Assembly: GCA_025094145.1 (NCBI GenBank)
Contig: JALLLS010000065.1
Span: 124,001 to 188,000, forward strand
Direction of reading: 5' to 3'
DNA length: 64,000 nucleotides
From: Spinellus fusiger
Lineage: Eukaryota > Mucoromycota > Mucoromycetes > Mucorales > Phycomycetaceae
In this document: piece after piece, positions 62,645 to 64,000 of the stretch
Layout: each line of letters opens with the position of its first letter
Numbering within the stretch: position 1 is the stretch's first letter
Position numbers and translations under genes: made by a program
Notes under the pieces: model-generated
Databases searched by the model: none
What the model was told of the DNA's origin: nothing
The model's input: the letters and a program-made list of their open reading frames with translations, nothing else

Positions 62645-63368
62645 ATCCAGTGGTGTGTTTGTCACTTGCTTTTTTGATGTGCTTTTCTCTCCGATCCCTT
62701 TTTTTTGTCTTTTTCCCCTTTGCTATTCCCTCCACCAGAAGATTTCCCTCTTTCTTTCTTCCATTGAGAGTGTATGAATATATCAAGTCTATCCATAGGT
62801 GTATGTAAGGTGTGTGTATGTAAGGTGTGTGTATGTAAGGTGTGTGTATGTAAGGTGTGTAGATGTAAGGTGTGTAGATGTAAGGTGTGTGTGTGTGTGG
62901 AGTTGTGACACGTGCATAGTAAATGAACGCGTCTTTATGTTGGGCGTACGTCGTCATGGTCAATAGCCCCTTGAATTGAAGAGGCGCCTTTCCAACCCAC
63001 ATAGCGGGTTTTCTTTTTTTCTTTTTTTTTTCTTTTTCATCGTCCATTGGAAGAGAGTTCATATTTCTCACTGTTACCAATAACACTACCCCTACTACTA
63101 CTCTTATATGCAAAAGAGAGAGAGATCAAAGAGACATGGGGTGTCCTTATGAAATCTCTTTTTATATCTGTGGGTCTATGTGTCCACTATAAGAAAGTAC
63201 CTAGAGTAGGCAGGCAGGCAGGTAGGTGTGTTTATGCGTATAAAAGTGTGTATGTGTGTATGTAGAGAAAGGAGACATAGAAACATCCTTCCAAGACTCC
63301 AAATAGTCAAACAAGTGAGAGAGAAAAAAAAAGAAAAAGTATCCATTGAAAGTGTGTGTGTGTTTTTT
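62645..63368. other. Gap with 14-bp minisatellite
   Basis: 724 bp between the convergent RhoGDI and NOT3/NOT5 genes. Bases 62800-62900 are about seven copies of GTAAGGTGTGTGTAT-type units. T-rich runs lie near 63010-63040 and GGCAGGCA copies near 63210. No gene seen. Confidence 0.65.
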
Positions 63369-64000
63369 CTAGGCTTCTTCCAAATAACGATACTCAAATC
63401 TAAAAGAAAAAGAAAAAGAAAGTCAGTACAAGACACGCACTTCTTCACAAACAAATAGAGACTAGAGACTAGAGACTAGAGAATACAAAATACAAAATAC
63501 AAAATACAAAATAGATCTACAGTCTGAGTGGGAGAAACATACCTAAACTCAATCTTCTTGCGTTGGCACCAAGCTCCTTCGTAATCAAAGTAAATGTAGG
63601 TGCCTTGTTCATAGTCCTCAGTAATAATCTTGGGCTCCTCATGTCTCTGGAACCATGTCAAGTACTTCTTGTGGAATCGCCAGGACTGCTTCTTTAATTC
63701 TTTGGCTGCCAAATACCTTGTTCCTTTTTTTAAAAAACGAAGAGAGACATAATGACTTACTGCTGGTAGGAGCCTTGCTGGTAATAAAAGATAAAAAACA
63801 GTGCGTCCATATCAAACTTCTCAAACAGAGCAGGGTTATCAAAGATAGCAAGAGGCTGTTGAGGATAGTAACTGGCAGTGGGGAATGGGTGGCGAGGTTG
63901 GTACATTTTGGGTCTGTTCATAAGAAGAAGAGAGATGGAAGATAAGATAAAAAAGAATAAAAAAGAGAGAACAGGTAGGGAGGGAGTCTACCTCTCAGAA
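63369..64000 (-). CDS. NOT5: CCR4-NOT subunit NOT3/NOT5, C-terminal part
   Basis: Last four exons of a minus-strand gene cut by the window end: complement(join(63369..63399, 63543..63716, 63761..63913, 63992..>64000)). The translated end is the highly conserved NOT box of CNOT3/Not3/Not5: '[20 protein letters not shown]', '[20 protein letters not shown]', '[20 protein letters not shown]', '[20 protein letters not shown]' and, across the last splice, '[13 protein letters not shown]'. CCR4-NOT removes poly(A) tails and controls mRNA decay; the NOT box binds NOT1/NOT2. Intron ACCAG/GTAAGT and ACAAG/GTATTT junctions keep phase throughout. Whether it is the NOT3 or the NOT5 paralogue cannot be told from this end. 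Confidence 0.93.

Noticed and set aside
62628..63113. 161-codon minus-strand ORF with YIHTPYIHTP repeats
   Set aside because: Generated by the GTAAGGTGTGTGTAT minisatellite between RhoGDI and NOT3/NOT5.
1..64000. tRNA, rRNA, CRISPR, bacterial-type operons or phage genes
   Set aside because: Scanned by eye for tRNA T-loop motifs (GGTTCGAATCC-like), regular spaced repeats and prokaryotic gene layout; none convincing. Spliced genes show nuclear eukaryotic DNA.

Overview
The window is nuclear DNA of a fungus, most likely an early-diverging one (Mucoromycota-type). Nearly every gene is split by short introns (about 45-280 nt, GT..AG plus an unusual share of GC..AG). The gene set is fungal: UMP1, MDV1-type fission adaptor, GRR1, BEM1, ERV29/SURF4, NOT3/NOT5. 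It also has a RAB4, an anoctamin and Tc1/IS630-type transposase relics, which fits an early-diverging lineage better than an ascomycete yeast. The organism is an inference. Exon boundaries were derived by hand from splice sites, reading phase and family resemblance.

Layout. 0.1-8.7 kb is gene-dense: anoctamin (+), SURF4/ERV29 (-), SGT1 (+), UMP1 (-), COQ7 (+), SCP2-domain protein (+). 8.7-18.4 kb: a mostly empty 1.75 kb gap, a predicted tail-anchored protein (+), MDV1 (+), GRR1-like F-box/LRR protein (+) and an MCUR1/CCDC90/FMP32-family protein (-). 18.4-26.2 kb is a decayed zone: a truncated Tc1 element, a kinesin-14 pseudogene that keeps its exon pattern, AT-rich DNA and a second Tc1 relic. 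26.2-36.3 kb: a four-helix membrane protein (-), a zinc-finger protein (+), a VHS-GAT endosomal adaptor (+) and a coiled-coil protein (+). 36.3-47.8 kb is gene-poor, with one intronless gene of unknown function (42.5-43.9 kb), a 1.3 kb inverted-repeat transposon, a 315 bp MITE and an IS630-type relic. 47.8-64 kb is dense again: EPT1/CPT1 (-), GPD1 (+), an unknown single-pass membrane protein (-), BEM1 (+), RAB4 (-), RhoGDI (+) and the 3' end of NOT3/NOT5 (-), cut by the window edge.

The genes are ordinary eukaryotic housekeeping loci and do not form an operon or gene cluster. Themes recur: the early secretory and endocytic route (SURF4, RAB4, VHS-GAT), lipid synthesis (EPT1, GPD1, SCP2), mitochondria (MDV1, COQ7, CCDC90), protein turnover (UMP1, SGT1, GRR1) and polarity (BEM1, RhoGDI). 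I found no rRNA, tRNA, CRISPR array or defence system. The most interesting material is gene architecture (GC-AG introns, an 11-nt microexon, a start-codon-only exon, a possible 28-nt intron), the related mobile-element relics, the decayed kinesin and a minisatellite motif shared by three loci.
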